The translations under genes were made by a program, and so were the position numbers. The notes beneath the pieces are model-generated. The model was not told the DNA's origin. It ran no database searches and saw only the letters and a list, made by a program, of their open reading frames with translations. A stretch of DNA of 64,000 nucleotides from Pelomonas sp. Root1237 (lineage in GTDB: Bacteria > Pseudomonadota > Gammaproteobacteria > Burkholderiales > Burkholderiaceae_C), in NCBI RefSeq assembly GCF_001425055.1, contig NZ_LMDK01000012.1:186001-250000 (forward strand), given 5' to 3'. Below, in pieces: positions 48,594 to 60,104 of the stretch. Positions within the stretch are counted from its first letter, which is position 1. The number at the start of each line of letters is the position of its first letter.

Positions 48594-49457
48594 TCAGACC
48601 CGTTCGTAAATGGTTTTGCCGCGCAGCTTGAACAAGTCGCGGGCTTCGGTGAAGTTCTCCGAATGCCCGACGAAAAGCAGCCCTCCCGGCCGCATGACGC
48701 GGTGGATGCGCTCCAGCACCTTGCGCTGGGTTGGCGCATCGAAATAGATCATCACGTTGCGGCAGAACACCATGTGAAAGGGGTCGCCCAGCTGCCACTG
48801 CGCGTCCATCAGATTCAGCGAGCGGAACTCGACCCAGCGCTGCAGTTCAGGCTTGACGCGGATCTTGCCGGAGTTGGCGCCGGTGCCGCGCATGAAAAAG
48901 GTCTTCAGCCGCGTCGCGTCAAGGCCGCGGGCGTCGGCGTTGTAGACGCCGCGCTTGGCCGTGGCCAGCACGTTGGTGTCGATATCGCTGGACACGAGCT
49001 GCACCGAGGCGCTGGCGCCCAAGGCCTCGCTGCAGGTCATCAGGATGGAATAGGGCTCTTCACCGGTGGAAGCGGCGCAGCACCAGATGCGGACCTGCTT
49101 GCCGGCCGAACCGTTTGCAAAAGGCTTGAGGTCGTCCTTCAGCGCGTGGAAGTGATGCTCCTCGCGGAAGAAGGAGGTCAGGTTGGTCGTCAGGCAGTTG
49201 ACGAACTCCTGCCATTCCGCGGCGCCGGACGGGCCGGTCGAGGCCTCCAGCCACTGCAGATAGCTGCCGAAGCTCTTGTGCCCGGTCTCGCGCAGGCGCC
49301 GAGACAGCCGGCTGTAGACCATCGCATGTTTGCCGTCATGCAGGCTGATGCCGGCGTGCTTGTAGATCAGTTCACGCACACGGTCGAAGTCGGCCTTGCT
49401 GAAGCTGAATTCGTGGTCGAGGGAGTCCGTGCCGGAGGCGAGGTCGGGTGCGGGCAT
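48594..49457 (-). CDS. cheR: Chemotaxis protein methyltransferase CheR
   Basis: ATG at 49457 gives 287 residues, the usual size; a GTG at 49517 would add 20. The N-terminal helical domain (FDRVRELIYKHAGISLHDGKHAMVYSRLSRRLR) precedes the SAM-binding domain (IWCCAASTGEEPYSILM, VSSDIDTNVLATA, VFCRNVMIYFD). CheR methylates receptor glutamates using SAM and opposes CheB. The three che genes point to a motile cell whose main che/flagellar genes lie elsewhere. Confidence 0.95.
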   Translation of the reverse strand: MPAPDLASGTDSLDHEFSFSKADFDRVRELIYKHAGISLHDGKHAMVYSRLSRRLRETGHKSFGSYLQWLEASTGPSGAAEWQEFVNCLTTNLTSFFREEHHFHALKDDLKPFANGSAGKQVRIWCCAASTGEEPYSILMTCSEALGASASVQLVSSDIDTNVLATAKRGVYNADARGLDATRLKTFFMRGTGANSGKIRVKPELQRWVEFRSLNLMDAQWQLGDPFHMVFCRNVMIYFDAPTQRKVLERIHRVMRPGGLLFVGHSENFTEARDLFKLRGKTIYERV

Positions 49458-49667
49458 GTCGAAATTCAGATTTGTTGGTGCTCGCAGCAGTTCTGGCGTG
49501 GCGCGCCGATTCTGCACCGCAGGGCCTTTTTAAGGCCCCTGGGCCGGTCCAGCATAGTGCAAACAGCCTCCAGGAACGTGCCTGTTTCACGACCTGGGCG
49601 CGCAGACGCCGCTGCTAGACTGCCCCGAAACCACAATCCACCCATCCGCCCCCACAGCCACAACCCT

Positions 49668-50405
49668 TTGGAACAACGCCTGCCCGCCACCCACCTGATC
49701 GACGCCGAAGCGCTCGTTCTGGATCAGGCCCTGCAATTGCTGCAGCAGGCCGGCGCATTGCTTCCAGACGAGGCGCCGATGAGTGCTGCCTGGTTGCAGG
49801 CCGTGCTGGATGCGCTGTGCGACCTCTCCAGCCGGGATGCGCTGACCGGTCTCGTCAACCGCCGCAGCTTCGAGATGGCGCTGGCCCGCGAGGTCGACCG
49901 CGTCGCGCGCTCGGGTGAGGGGGCCCTGCTGCTGATGCTGGACATCGACCACTTCAAGGCTGTCAACGACACCCACGGCCATGGCGCCGGCGACCAGGTC
50001 ATCCGTGCCGTGGCCTGCGCCGTCGAGCAGACCGTGAGGCCCATGGATCTCGTCGCCCGCGTGGGCGGCGAGGAGTTCGCCATCATCCTGCCCAACTGCG
50101 CCTCGCATGTGGGCTTGGCCGTGGCTGAGCGCGTGCGCGAGCGCGTGTCCGAGCTCGCCATCGAGGTCGGCCCGGGCCAGATGCTCAGCGTCACCGTCAG
50201 CCTGGGCGGCGCCTTCGCGCCACAGTGGGTGCGCTCATCACCGTTGCTTTGGACGGAGCGGGCCGACCGCCAGCTCTACCGCGCCAAGGCCGAGGGCCGC
50301 AACCGCGCCTGCCTCGAACCTCAGATCGACTCCCTGGTCAGCGCCGAAGAAAAGGGCATGTTGTTCGCCTCCCTGAATCTCGAAACGCAACAGGACACCG
50401 CATGA
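49668..50405 (+). CDS. GGDEF-domain diguanylate cyclase
   Basis: The cyclase domain is clear: SSRDALTGLVNRRSFEMAL, DIDHFKAVNDTHGHGAGDQVI and the active site GGEEF. RPMD lies five residues before it and fits an inhibitory I-site (RxxD), so product inhibition by c-di-GMP is likely. Start is uncertain: TTG 49668 (245 residues) is used; GTG 49578 and ATG 49779 are options. There is no membrane segment; the short N-terminal helix region may dimerise. Its stop overlaps the start of the ATPase gene, and it is divergent from cheR, so it may link motility and c-di-GMP. Confidence 0.88.
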   Translation: MEQRLPATHLIDAEALVLDQALQLLQQAGALLPDEAPMSAAWLQAVLDALCDLSSRDALTGLVNRRSFEMALAREVDRVARSGEGALLLMLDIDHFKAVNDTHGHGAGDQVIRAVACAVEQTVRPMDLVARVGGEEFAIILPNCASHVGLAVAERVRERVSELAIEVGPGQMLSVTVSLGGAFAPQWVRSSPLLWTERADRQLYRAKAEGRNRACLEPQIDSLVSAEEKGMLFASLNLETQQDTA

Positions 50406-51223
50406 GCACGACCTCTGATCCTGCTGCTCCCGCCGCATCTCCTGCTCAGCCGCCGCGCCCGGCGCGCGGCGGTGCGCGCACCCTCGCCGTCACCAGCGGC
50501 AAGGGCGGCGTCGGCAAGACCTTCGTCACCGCCAATCTCGCTGCAGCCCTGGCCGCGCGCGGCCAGAAGGTGCTGGTGCTGGACGCCGACCTCGGCCTGG
50601 CCAACCTCGACGTGGTGCTGAACCTGCACCCCAAACTGACGCTGCACGACGTCTTCACCGAAAAGGCCACGCTGGAGCAGGCCATCCTGCCCGCGCCGGG
50701 CGGCTTCTCCGTGTTGCTGGCCGGCTCGGGCATGGTCGAGTATTCGCGCCTGACTCCCGAAGTGCGCGACAAGCTGCTGCACATCATCGACCTGGTCAAG
50801 CCGCGCTTCGACTGGGTGCTGCTGGACACCGGCGCGGGCATCTCCGACGTCGTGCTGTTCGCGATCTCGCTGGCCACCGACGTCCTCGTCGTGGCCACGC
50901 CCGAGCCCACGTCGCTGACCGATGCCTACGCCACCATCAAGGTGCTGGCCACCCAGCAAGACCGCCGCCACGTGGGCCTGCTCGTCAACCAGGCCAACCG
51001 TGTCGGCGAGGGCAAGCTGATTTGTGGCCAGTTGCAGCAGGTGCTGCAGCGCTTCGTCGGCCCGACGCCGGGTCAGAGCTTCCGGCTTGAGCTCTACGGC
51101 GAGGTCAAGGCCGACGTGGCCGTCAAGCAGGCTGTGCTCAAGCGCCAGCTGATGCTGGAGCACTATCCCGGCTGCGACGCGGCCCAGGCCATCAAGGCGC
51201 TCGCCTCCAAACTCCTTGGCTGA
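50402..51223 (+). CDS. FlhG/FleN-like MinD-family ATPase
   Basis: A 273-residue ATPase starting inside the stop of the cyclase gene. After a Pro/Ala-rich 27-residue tail, the deviant Walker A is TSGKGGVGKTFVTANLA, with VLDADLGLANLDVVLNL (Walker A' and switch I) and DWVLLDTGAGIS. LANLDVVLNL fits FlhG/FleN, which sets flagellar number and site. Neighbouring che and GGDEF genes support this. A more general ParA/MinD role is not excluded. Confidence 0.88.
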   Translation: MSTTSDPAAPAASPAQPPRPARGGARTLAVTSGKGGVGKTFVTANLAAALAARGQKVLVLDADLGLANLDVVLNLHPKLTLHDVFTEKATLEQAILPAPGGFSVLLAGSGMVEYSRLTPEVRDKLLHIIDLVKPRFDWVLLDTGAGISDVVLFAISLATDVLVVATPEPTSLTDAYATIKVLATQQDRRHVGLLVNQANRVGEGKLICGQLQQVLQRFVGPTPGQSFRLELYGEVKADVAVKQAVLKRQLMLEHYPGCDAAQAIKALASKLLG

Positions 51224-51605
51224 ATCGACTCCCACCACTGCCTTCGAATGGGCAGGCGGCGAGGCGCGGGTGCGCGGGCTCGTGGACCGCTTCTACGACC
51301 TGATGGACCTGGAGCCGGCCTACGCGCGGCTGCGCGCGGCGCATGGCGATTCGCTGGACAGCGCGCGCGACAAGCTGTTCTGGTTTTTGTGCGGGTGGCT
51401 CGGCGGTCCGGACCACTACATCAGCCGCTTCGGCCACCCGCGGCTGAAGGCGCGGCACATGCCGTTTCGCATCGGCATTGCCGAGCGTGATGAGTGGCTG
51501 GCCTGCATGGGCCAGGCCATGCAGGAGACCGGAGTGGACCCGGCCCTGCAGGCCCGGCTGGCCGAGTCCTTTGCGGGCACGGCCGACTGGATGAGAAACG
51601 TTTAA
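51216..51605 (+). CDS. Group II truncated haemoglobin
   Basis: A 129-residue globin with TTG start at 51216, overlapping the ATPase gene by eight bases. VDRFYDLMDLEPAYARLRAAHG is the B/E region, LFWFLCGWLGGPDHYISRFGHPRLKARHMPFRIG carries the proximal His block and the Trp at G8 of group II, and MGQAMQETG follows. Such globins bind O2 or NO and may detoxify reactive species. It is convergent with the TonB-like gene, overlapping by four bases. Confidence 0.93.
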   Translation: MAESTPTTAFEWAGGEARVRGLVDRFYDLMDLEPAYARLRAAHGDSLDSARDKLFWFLCGWLGGPDHYISRFGHPRLKARHMPFRIGIAERDEWLACMGQAMQETGVDPALQARLAESFAGTADWMRNV

Positions 51606-52252
51606 TCCAGCCTGAAAGCGAAATCCTGCTGGAAGGTCGCATCGCCCTGGCACTGGTAGCCGGAGAGGGCGGATTCCACCGAGCGTTGCAGCGAGCGCTT
51701 GGTCTTGCCGTCCAGGGCGCCTTGCATCACGCGGAAATCGCTGCCGACCACGCGGCCGCCGCGCACCGTGGCAACCACTTGCAGCACGGCTTCACCGCTC
51801 CAGTTGACGGCGGGGACTTCGGGGCGCGGCATGACCGAGCAGACGGCGCCGGCCGCTCTGAGCCCCGCGTCCTGTTTCACCACAGGGGGCGTTACTGGCG
51901 GCGTGCCGGTGCCTGTCGAGCCGCCCGCCGAAACCGTGGGTTCTCCGGTCCGCTGTTCGACGACAACGACATGCGGTGTCTCCTCTGTCCATGTGGGTGG
52001 AGGCAACACGTCCGGCTTGGGAACATTGATCAGCGTGGGCTGTTCGGCCTTCTTGATCTCTCGCACAGGTTCCCTTTCGGGCTGCTTGTCCGGGATGGGT
52101 GGCAACAGGATGGTGGCTTCCTTGACCCTGGGCGGAGACTTGATCAGCCCGGCGCTCAGCGCGTAGATCCCGGCCAGATGCAGGGCGACAACCAGACCGA
52201 TGCCCAGATAGCTCTTGGGCTGGGGCGCACGATCGGAAAAGGTAAGGGACAT
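51602..52252 (-). CDS. TonB-like energy transducer
   Basis: A 216-residue protein with one N-terminal membrane helix (about residues 14-38), a Pro/Lys/Glu-rich periplasmic spacer (residues 40-130, KSPPRVKEATILLPPIPDK onward), and a C-terminal domain with WSGEAVLQVVATVRGGRVVGSDFRV, which fits TonB_C. TonB couples the proton gradient to outer-membrane receptors; the window holds two such receptors. ExbB and ExbD are not adjacent, so the partner motor lies elsewhere. It is an orphan TonB candidate. Confidence 0.82.
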   Translation of the reverse strand: MSLTFSDRAPQPKSYLGIGLVVALHLAGIYALSAGLIKSPPRVKEATILLPPIPDKQPEREPVREIKKAEQPTLINVPKPDVLPPPTWTEETPHVVVVEQRTGEPTVSAGGSTGTGTPPVTPPVVKQDAGLRAAGAVCSVMPRPEVPAVNWSGEAVLQVVATVRGGRVVGSDFRVMQGALDGKTKRSLQRSVESALSGYQCQGDATFQQDFAFRLD

Positions 52253-52404
52253 GGGCTCTCCTCGTTGGGGCTGGGAAACCGGATGTCGCGCTGATGGCGG
52301 CTTGAGCCCAGACTACTCCGGGCTAACGGCGTCGGTCAATGGCGTTGCACCTCGTGTCGGCCGCGCGACGTGACAGCCCGGTGTTATTCACCGTCAGCGG
52401 CGCG

Positions 52405-53052
52405 TCAGGCCGTTCCGCTGAGCAGCACGATCAGCGCCCCCGCCCCGCCGTCACTGGCGCGCGCCTGCACGAAGGCCAGCACCTCGTTCTTCTGCACCAG
52501 CCAGCGCCGCACGCGGCCCTTGAGAACGGGCTCGCGGCCCGGTGAGCCATGCCCCTTGCCATGCACGACGCGCACGCAGCGCAGGCCGCGCCGCGCGCTG
52601 TCGTGGATGAACAGCCCCAAGGCCTCGCGGGCCGCATCACGGCGCAGCCCGTGCAGGTCGAGCTGGGCCTGCAGCGCCCAGTGGCCGCGGCGCAGTTTGC
52701 GCACCGCCTCGAGGCTGATGCCTTCGCGGCGAAAGCTCAATGTCTCGTCGGTGTCCAGCAGCGTGTCGACGTCGATCTCGTCGGACAGGGCCTGCAGCAG
52801 CACCGCGCGCTCGTCCGCTTCGCGCTGGCGCGGCTCGGGTGGCGGTTGCTCGAGGTCGTGGATGAAGCGGTCCATGCTGCGCAGCGGTGTCACCGGGCCG
52901 ACGGTCAGCTCGAAGACCCGCCTTTCCTGCTCCGCCAGGCGCACGGCCGCGGCGACACGCTCCCGTTCGAGCTCGGCTGCCAGCCTTGCCGCGGCCAACT
53001 CGCGGGCCAGCGGTTTCAGGTCGGCCAGGCTGCGCATCGTCTTGACGGTCAC
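52405..53052 (-). CDS. Smr-domain protein (MutS2-type small nuclease domain)
   Basis: A 215-residue protein with GTG start overlapping the radC stop (GTGA). A charged helical N-terminal region of about 120 residues is followed by the Smr domain: [35 protein letters not shown] and [10 protein letters not shown]. Free-standing Smr proteins nick DNA or cleave RNA. Pairing with radC fits a DNA-handling role. No MutS2 body is present. Confidence 0.93.
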   Translation of the reverse strand: MTVKTMRSLADLKPLARELAAARLAAELERERVAAAVRLAEQERRVFELTVGPVTPLRSMDRFIHDLEQPPPEPRQREADERAVLLQALSDEIDVDTLLDTDETLSFRREGISLEAVRKLRRGHWALQAQLDLHGLRRDAAREALGLFIHDSARRGLRCVRVVHGKGHGSPGREPVLKGRVRRWLVQKNEVLAFVQARASDGGAGALIVLLSGTA

Positions 53053-53723
53053 AGCAGCCCCCGCTCCGCAAATGACACGACCTCGCCCGCACCGACGACG
53101 AAATGGTCGACAACACGCACATCCACCAGGGCCAGCGCCTGGCTGAGATGCTTGGTCAGCAGTTCATCGGCGCGCGAGGGCTCGGCCACGCCGCTGGGGT
53201 GGTTGTGGGCGAGGATGGCAGCGCCGGCGCCCAGGGCGAGAGCACGTTTGACGACCTCGCGCGGATGCACGGTCGTGTGGGTCAGCGAGCCCTGGAAGAG
53301 CGTCTCCATTGCAATCAGGCGCAACTGCGCGTCGAGGAACAGCACTGCGAAGACTTCGTGGCCCAGCGCGCCCAGATGCAGGCGCAGATAAGTCTTGACC
53401 GTGTCCACGTCGTTCAGCGCTGGCTTCTCGGTCAGCTGCTGGTTCAGCGAGCGCCGCGCAATCTCCAGCACGGCGGCGATCTCGGCACGCTTTGCGGGGC
53501 CCAGGCCCTTGATTTTGCCGAGGTCCTGCACGCTGGCCGCCAGCAGCCCCGCCCAGCCGCCAAATCGATCCAGCAGGCTCTGTGCCAGTTGCAGCACGGG
53601 CAGGCCCTGGATGCCGGTGCGCAGCAGCAGGGCGAGCAGTTCGGCATCCGCCAACGCCTGCGGGCCGCGGGCAAGCAATTTCTCGCGCGGGCGGGCTTCA
53701 GGGGGCAGATGGGTCAACGACAT
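53049..53723 (-). CDS. radC: RadC-family JAB/MPN domain protein
   Basis: A 224-residue protein. The N-terminal helix-hairpin-helix region contains [32 protein letters not shown] and [12 protein letters not shown]. The JAB domain has EVFAVLFLD and the zinc motif [16 protein letters not shown] (H-x-H...D). RadC was once thought to act in DNA repair; its true role is not settled. It is divergent from slpA with 50 bases between. Confidence 0.95.
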   Translation of the reverse strand: MSLTHLPPEARPREKLLARGPQALADAELLALLLRTGIQGLPVLQLAQSLLDRFGGWAGLLAASVQDLGKIKGLGPAKRAEIAAVLEIARRSLNQQLTEKPALNDVDTVKTYLRLHLGALGHEVFAVLFLDAQLRLIAMETLFQGSLTHTTVHPREVVKRALALGAGAAILAHNHPSGVAEPSRADELLTKHLSQALALVDVRVVDHFVVGAGEVVSFAERGLL

Positions 53724-53773
53724 AAAATCGGCCGCAGTCTAGCCAAGCGTTCCCTTTTCTTTTCCCTTCTCGC

Positions 53774-54213
53774 ATGAACCCCATCCAGGCCGGGTCCTTC
53801 CTGACCTTGCATTACCGGCTCTCGGGCCCGGACGGCGCCGACATCGTCAACACCTTTGACGACAAGCCCGCCACGCTGTCGCTCGGTGCCGGCCAGCTGT
53901 CGCCCGCCATCGAGGCGCGCCTCATCGGCCTGCCCGAGGGCGCGCATGAGCGCTTCGAGCTGAAGCCCGGCGAAGCGTTCGGCGAGCGCAACCCCGAGCT
54001 GTTGCAGCGCGTGAAGCTGTCACTGCTGCGGCAGCTGGGCGACCCGGACGAGGTCTACAACGTCGGTGACGTCGTGCAATTCCCCGGCCCGGACGGGCAG
54101 GGCGGCTATGCCGGCGTCGTTCGCGAACTTGGCGACGAAGCCCTGCTGTTCGACTTCAACCACCCGCTTGCTGGCCAGCCGGTCAGCTTTGAAGTCCAAG
54201 TGATCGGGGTGCT

Positions 54214-54217
<4 letters not shown>
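53774..54217 (+). CDS. slpA: FKBP-type peptidyl-prolyl isomerase, SlpA type
   Basis: A 147-residue cytoplasmic isomerase. [54 protein letters not shown] is the FKBP core with the insert-in-flap domain following ([14 protein letters not shown]). SlpA aids folding. It overlaps ispH by four bases, the common slpA-ispH (lytB) pairing. Confidence 0.95.
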
Positions 54218-56563
<2,346 letters not shown>

Positions 56564-56579
56564 GCTCAAAAAGCCTGGC

Positions 56580-56585
56580 TATAAT
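56580..56585 (+). promoter_or_regulatory. -10 box (TATAAT) upstream of tRNA-Ser
   Basis: A perfect TATAAT 25 bases before the tRNA 5' end. Possible -35 hexamers (TTGCGA, TTGAGC) are at poor spacings, so only the -10 is called. Confidence 0.5.
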
Positions 56586-56610
56586 GCTGGGCTCAGCTCG
56601 CACCAGATTC

Positions 56611-56698
56611 GGAGAGGTGGCAGAGTGGTTGAATGTACCTGACTCGAAATCAGGCGGACGGTAACGTCTCGGGGGTTCGAATCCCCCCCTCTCCTCCA
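56611..56698 (+). tRNA. tRNA-Ser (anticodon CGA)
   Basis: An 88-base class II tRNA with a long variable arm and encoded CCA. Acceptor arms GGAGAGG/CCTCTCC pair fully; the anticodon stem CCTGA/TCAGG encloses CTCGAAA, giving CGA (reads UCG). The discriminator before CCA is T instead of the usual G. A rho-independent terminator follows. Confidence 0.96.
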
Positions 56699-56702
56699 GC
56701 AC

Positions 56703-56732
56703 AAGGCCAGTCCACCAGGACTGGCCTTTTTG
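56703..56732 (+). terminator. Rho-independent terminator of tRNA-Ser
   Basis: Arms AAGGCCAGTCC and GGACTGGCCTT around ACCA, followed by a T-run, directly after the tRNA. Confidence 0.9.
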
Positions 56733-56750
56733 CTTTGTGCGGGGCGTCAA

Positions 56751-57488
56751 TCAGGGCAGGTTGGGTGCGCGTGGCTGCAACTGCCCCGGTGTGAGCCCCA
56801 GAATCCTGCGCAGCGAATGCGTGAGATGGGCCTGGTCGGTGTAGCCCAGTTCGGCCGCCACATCGGCGGGGCGCTGACCTTGTTGCAGCAGGCCTGCGGC
56901 GGCGTCTGCCCGCAGGATCTGCTGCAGCTTCTTCGGGCTCATGCCGGTCACATGGCTGCTGTGGCGCTGCAGGCTGCGGTCGTCCACGCGCTCCCAGCCG
57001 CCGGCAGCAGCGCGCTGCACCAGCAGGTCCACCTCGATGAGGCCGCGCCGCGCAAGTTGCATGACGAGCTGCTCGGCGTTCTCGAAGCTGGGCAGTTCCA
57101 GGCGCTCGTCGCCGATCAGGAAGTCACGCCGCCCCGCGAACCCATGCACATGGCCCTGGTTCATCATGCGCTGGCCTGGTCGGGCGGGCATGTAGATCTC
57201 GGGTCGGAAAGCGATGCTGAGATAGCTGTCGCCGGCCTCGCTGCCCAGTTTCACGACGCGGTCGGTCTGGCCGGTCTGCAGCACCATCAGGCCGCTCCGG
57301 GTCTGCCGGAAGACGAGGTCCCAGCTGCCATCCGGCCGTACCAGATCCTGCGTCGCTGCCGTGTAGCTCACCCGGTCGATGTGCGTGATGAAACGCGCGG
57401 CCGATGGCGAATCGGCCGCGCGCGTTTCACGCTGGATGCCTGGGTTGTGGCCCGTCACGCCACGTGCATGCGAGGAGAAGGCATGCAC
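56751..57488 (-). CDS. AraC-family transcriptional regulator
   Basis: GTG at 57488 gives 245 residues; the frame extends upstream only as a shadow of the epoxide hydrolase gene. The C-terminal AraC domain has GMSPKKLQQILR and the second helix-turn-helix GQRPADVAAELGYTDQAHLTHSLRRILGLTPGQL. The N-terminal half is a sensor region. It is 16 bases downstream of the epoxide hydrolase gene on the same strand and may control it. Confidence 0.85.
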   Translation of the reverse strand: MHAFSSHARGVTGHNPGIQRETRAADSPSAARFITHIDRVSYTAATQDLVRPDGSWDLVFRQTRSGLMVLQTGQTDRVVKLGSEAGDSYLSIAFRPEIYMPARPGQRMMNQGHVHGFAGRRDFLIGDERLELPSFENAEQLVMQLARRGLIEVDLLVQRAAAGGWERVDDRSLQRHSSHVTGMSPKKLQQILRADAAAGLLQQGQRPADVAAELGYTDQAHLTHSLRRILGLTPGQLQPRAPNLP

Positions 57489-57504
57489 GCATGGTAGCGA
57501 CGAC

Positions 57505-58641
57505 TTACTGCAACTGGGCGAAGAAGCGGCGTATGTCCCGCACCAGCAGCTCGGGCGCGTCCGTCGCCGCGAAATGCCCGCCATGCGGCATTTCGGTCCA
57601 CTGCATGATGTTGCTGTGCGAGCGCTCGGCAAAGGCACGCACCGAGCGGAAGTCGTTCGGGAAGGAGGCCACGGCCGTGGGCACCGGGTTGGGCAGTTCA
57701 CGGTAGCCGGCGCCGGTCTGGGCGGTCTCGAAATAGAACTCTGCCGCCTGACCGCCGGTGGCGGTGAACCAGTACAGCGAGACATGGGTCAGGAAGCGCT
57801 CGCGGTCCATGGTCTGGGCGGCCTCGCCCTCGAAGCCGAAGAAGAGTTCGGCATTCCAGGCCAGCTGCGCCACCGGCGAATCCACCAGGCCGAAGCCCAG
57901 CGTGGCCGGCCGCTTGGACTGGATCTCGGCATAGCCGTTGTACTTCTGGAAGCGCTCGAGGTTGGCGAACCCGGCCCTCTCGAACGGGGACAGCTTCTCC
58001 ATCTCGCCCGGCGCGCCGCTCGGGAAGGCGAAGATCTGCTGCAGGTGGACGCCGATCAGGCCCCGCGGATTCAGGATGCCCAGCTCGCGGCCGACGAGCG
58101 CGCCGCCGTCGCCCCCCTGGGCGCCATAGCGCTCGTAGCCCAGGCGCTTCATCAGCGTGTCCCAGGCGGCGGCAGTGTGCGTGGCCTCCCAGCCTGGGCC
58201 GGCCAGCGGCGACGAGAAGGCAAAGCCGGGCAGAGACGGGATGACGAGGTGAAAGGCCATCGCCGGGTCCAGCCCATGGGCGCGCGGGTTGCTCAAGGGG
58301 CCGATCACATCGAGGAACTCGGCCACCGTGCTGGGCCAGCCGTGCGTGAGGATCAGTGGCAGCGCATGCGGCTCGGGCGAGCGCACGTGCAGGAAGTGGA
58401 TGGTCTGGCCGTCGATCTCGGTCAGGAACTGCGGATGGCGGTTCAGCTCGGCTTCATGCGGGCGCCAGTCGTAGCCATCCACCCATTGCTCCGCCAGTTC
58501 GCGAATGAAACCGGTGGCCTGGCCGCGGCTCCAATCCTGCACGGTGGTCTGGGGCCAGCGGGTCTGGCGCAGGCGCTGCTTCAGGTCGTCGATCTGGGCT
58601 TGCGGGATGTCGATGCGGAAGGGGCGGATGGTGGTGCTCAT
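57505..58641 (-). CDS. Epoxide hydrolase, N-terminal EHN-domain type
   Basis: ATG at 58641 with AGGAG upstream gives 378 residues. The EHN domain ([25 protein letters not shown], residues 4-110) precedes the alpha/beta core with oxyanion motif HGWPST, nucleophile Asp in [12 protein letters not shown], and catalytic His in PHGGHFAA. These enzymes open epoxides to diols. The substrate is unknown. The AraC gene follows directly. Confidence 0.9.
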   Translation of the reverse strand: MSTTIRPFRIDIPQAQIDDLKQRLRQTRWPQTTVQDWSRGQATGFIRELAEQWVDGYDWRPHEAELNRHPQFLTEIDGQTIHFLHVRSPEPHALPLILTHGWPSTVAEFLDVIGPLSNPRAHGLDPAMAFHLVIPSLPGFAFSSPLAGPGWEATHTAAAWDTLMKRLGYERYGAQGGDGGALVGRELGILNPRGLIGVHLQQIFAFPSGAPGEMEKLSPFERAGFANLERFQKYNGYAEIQSKRPATLGFGLVDSPVAQLAWNAELFFGFEGEAAQTMDRERFLTHVSLYWFTATGGQAAEFYFETAQTGAGYRELPNPVPTAVASFPNDFRSVRAFAERSHSNIMQWTEMPHGGHFAATDAPELLVRDIRRFFAQLQ

Positions 58642-58731
58642 GACAGGCTCCTGGGTGGGGTGGATCGATGGAGTCAGTGTCTCGATCTGCCCCGCCGAGA
58701 GCTTGTAAAAACCCGCCAATGCGGCCCGCCG

Positions 58732-60090
58732 TCAATGTTGGTGGTGCCCTCCGGGCTTGCGCACCTGCACCTGGGCATCCTGGGGAGCCGCACCGGGCGC
58801 CGTGGCCGCTGGCGGCGCGTCACCCACTTCGCGCGCCAGCGTGCCGGCGGGGTGCGGGAACCAGCCCGGGTCGCTGTAGTCGCCCCGCTTCAGTCCGCGC
58901 CTGACCTTGAGCACGCTGAACATGCCACCCATCGCTATCGATCCGAAAGGCCCGTCCCCGGCCATCATGGGCGCGGTGTTCTCCGGCCCCGGCATGCTCA
59001 TCTCCGTCATCTCGTGCATGCCGCTGTGGCCCATGGCCATATAGCCCGGCACCAGCTTGCGGATCTTGGCCTCCAGGTCGCTCGCATCCACACCCAGCAT
59101 GGTTGGCACGTCATGTCCCATCGCGTTCATCGTGTGGTGAGCCTTGTGGCAGTGGAAGGCCCAGTCGCCTTCCTCGTCGGCGATGAACTCGATCTGGCGC
59201 ATCTGGCCGACCGCGATGTCGGTTGTCACTTCGGGCCAGCGCGCCGTGCGTGGCACCGGGCCGCCGTCGGTGCCGGTGACCTCGAACTCATGGCCATGGA
59301 TGTGCATGGGATGGTTGGTCATCGTCAAGTTGCCGATGCGGATGCGCACGCGGTCGCCCTGGCGCGCTACCAGCGGCGCGATACCCGGAAAGATGCGGCT
59401 GTTCCAGCTCCACAGGTTGAAGTCCAGCATGGTCATGACCTTGGGCGTGGCGCTGCCGGGCTCGATGTCATAGGCATTGAGCAGGAAGGCGTAGTCGCGG
59501 TCCACGTCGTCGATCTGCGGGTGCTTCGCCTTGGGATGCGTGATCCACAGGCCCATCATGCCCATGGCCATCTGCACCATCTCGTCGGCATGCGGGTGGT
59601 ACATGAAGGTGCCGGGGCGGCGGGCGATGAACTCGTAGACCCAGGTCTTGCCGGGTGGGATGGGAGGCTGCGTGAGGCCCGTGACACCGTCCATGCCGTT
59701 GGGCAGGCGCTGGCCGTGCCAGTGCATGCTGGTGGCCTCGGGCAGGCGGTTGGTCACGTAGATGCGCACGCGGTCGCCCTCGACGACCTCGATGGTCGGG
59801 CCGGGGCTCTGGCCGTTGTAGCCCCACAGGCGTGCGGTGAAGCCCGGCGCCATCTCGCGCACGACGGGTTCGGCGACGAGATGGAATTCCTTGACGCCGG
59901 CGTTCATGCGCCATGGCGCCGTCCAGCCGTTCAGCGTGACGACGGGGTTGTAGGGGCGGCCATTGCGTGGAACCAGCGGCGCTTGCGTGTCGGGCGAGGT
60001 CTGGATGACGGGTTCTGGCAGGGCCGCGAGCGCCACGGTGGACACCGCGGCCAGCGAGGTGCCAGCGAGCAGGGAGCGTCGATTGAGCAT
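58732..60090 (-). CDS. Multicopper oxidase with Met/His-rich C-terminal region
   Basis: A 452-residue exported enzyme. A Tat-like signal (RRSLLAG) leads the protein. Copper motifs are complete: HWHG, HPHAD, HPMHIHGHEF and HCHKAHHTMNAMG. After the last motif come MGHSGMHEMTEMSMPG and a final HHQH, Met/His-rich stretches common in copper-handling oxidases. It would oxidise Cu(I) or phenolics in the periplasm. It follows a TolC-like gene and a small metal-binding protein, making a copper-resistance cluster. Confidence 0.93.
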   Translation of the reverse strand: MLNRRSLLAGTSLAAVSTVALAALPEPVIQTSPDTQAPLVPRNGRPYNPVVTLNGWTAPWRMNAGVKEFHLVAEPVVREMAPGFTARLWGYNGQSPGPTIEVVEGDRVRIYVTNRLPEATSMHWHGQRLPNGMDGVTGLTQPPIPPGKTWVYEFIARRPGTFMYHPHADEMVQMAMGMMGLWITHPKAKHPQIDDVDRDYAFLLNAYDIEPGSATPKVMTMLDFNLWSWNSRIFPGIAPLVARQGDRVRIRIGNLTMTNHPMHIHGHEFEVTGTDGGPVPRTARWPEVTTDIAVGQMRQIEFIADEEGDWAFHCHKAHHTMNAMGHDVPTMLGVDASDLEAKIRKLVPGYMAMGHSGMHEMTEMSMPGPENTAPMMAGDGPFGSIAMGGMFSVLKVRRGLKRGDYSDPGWFPHPAGTLAREVGDAPPAATAPGAAPQDAQVQVRKPGGHHQH

Positions 60091-60104
60091 GGGATCCTCG
60101 GGAT

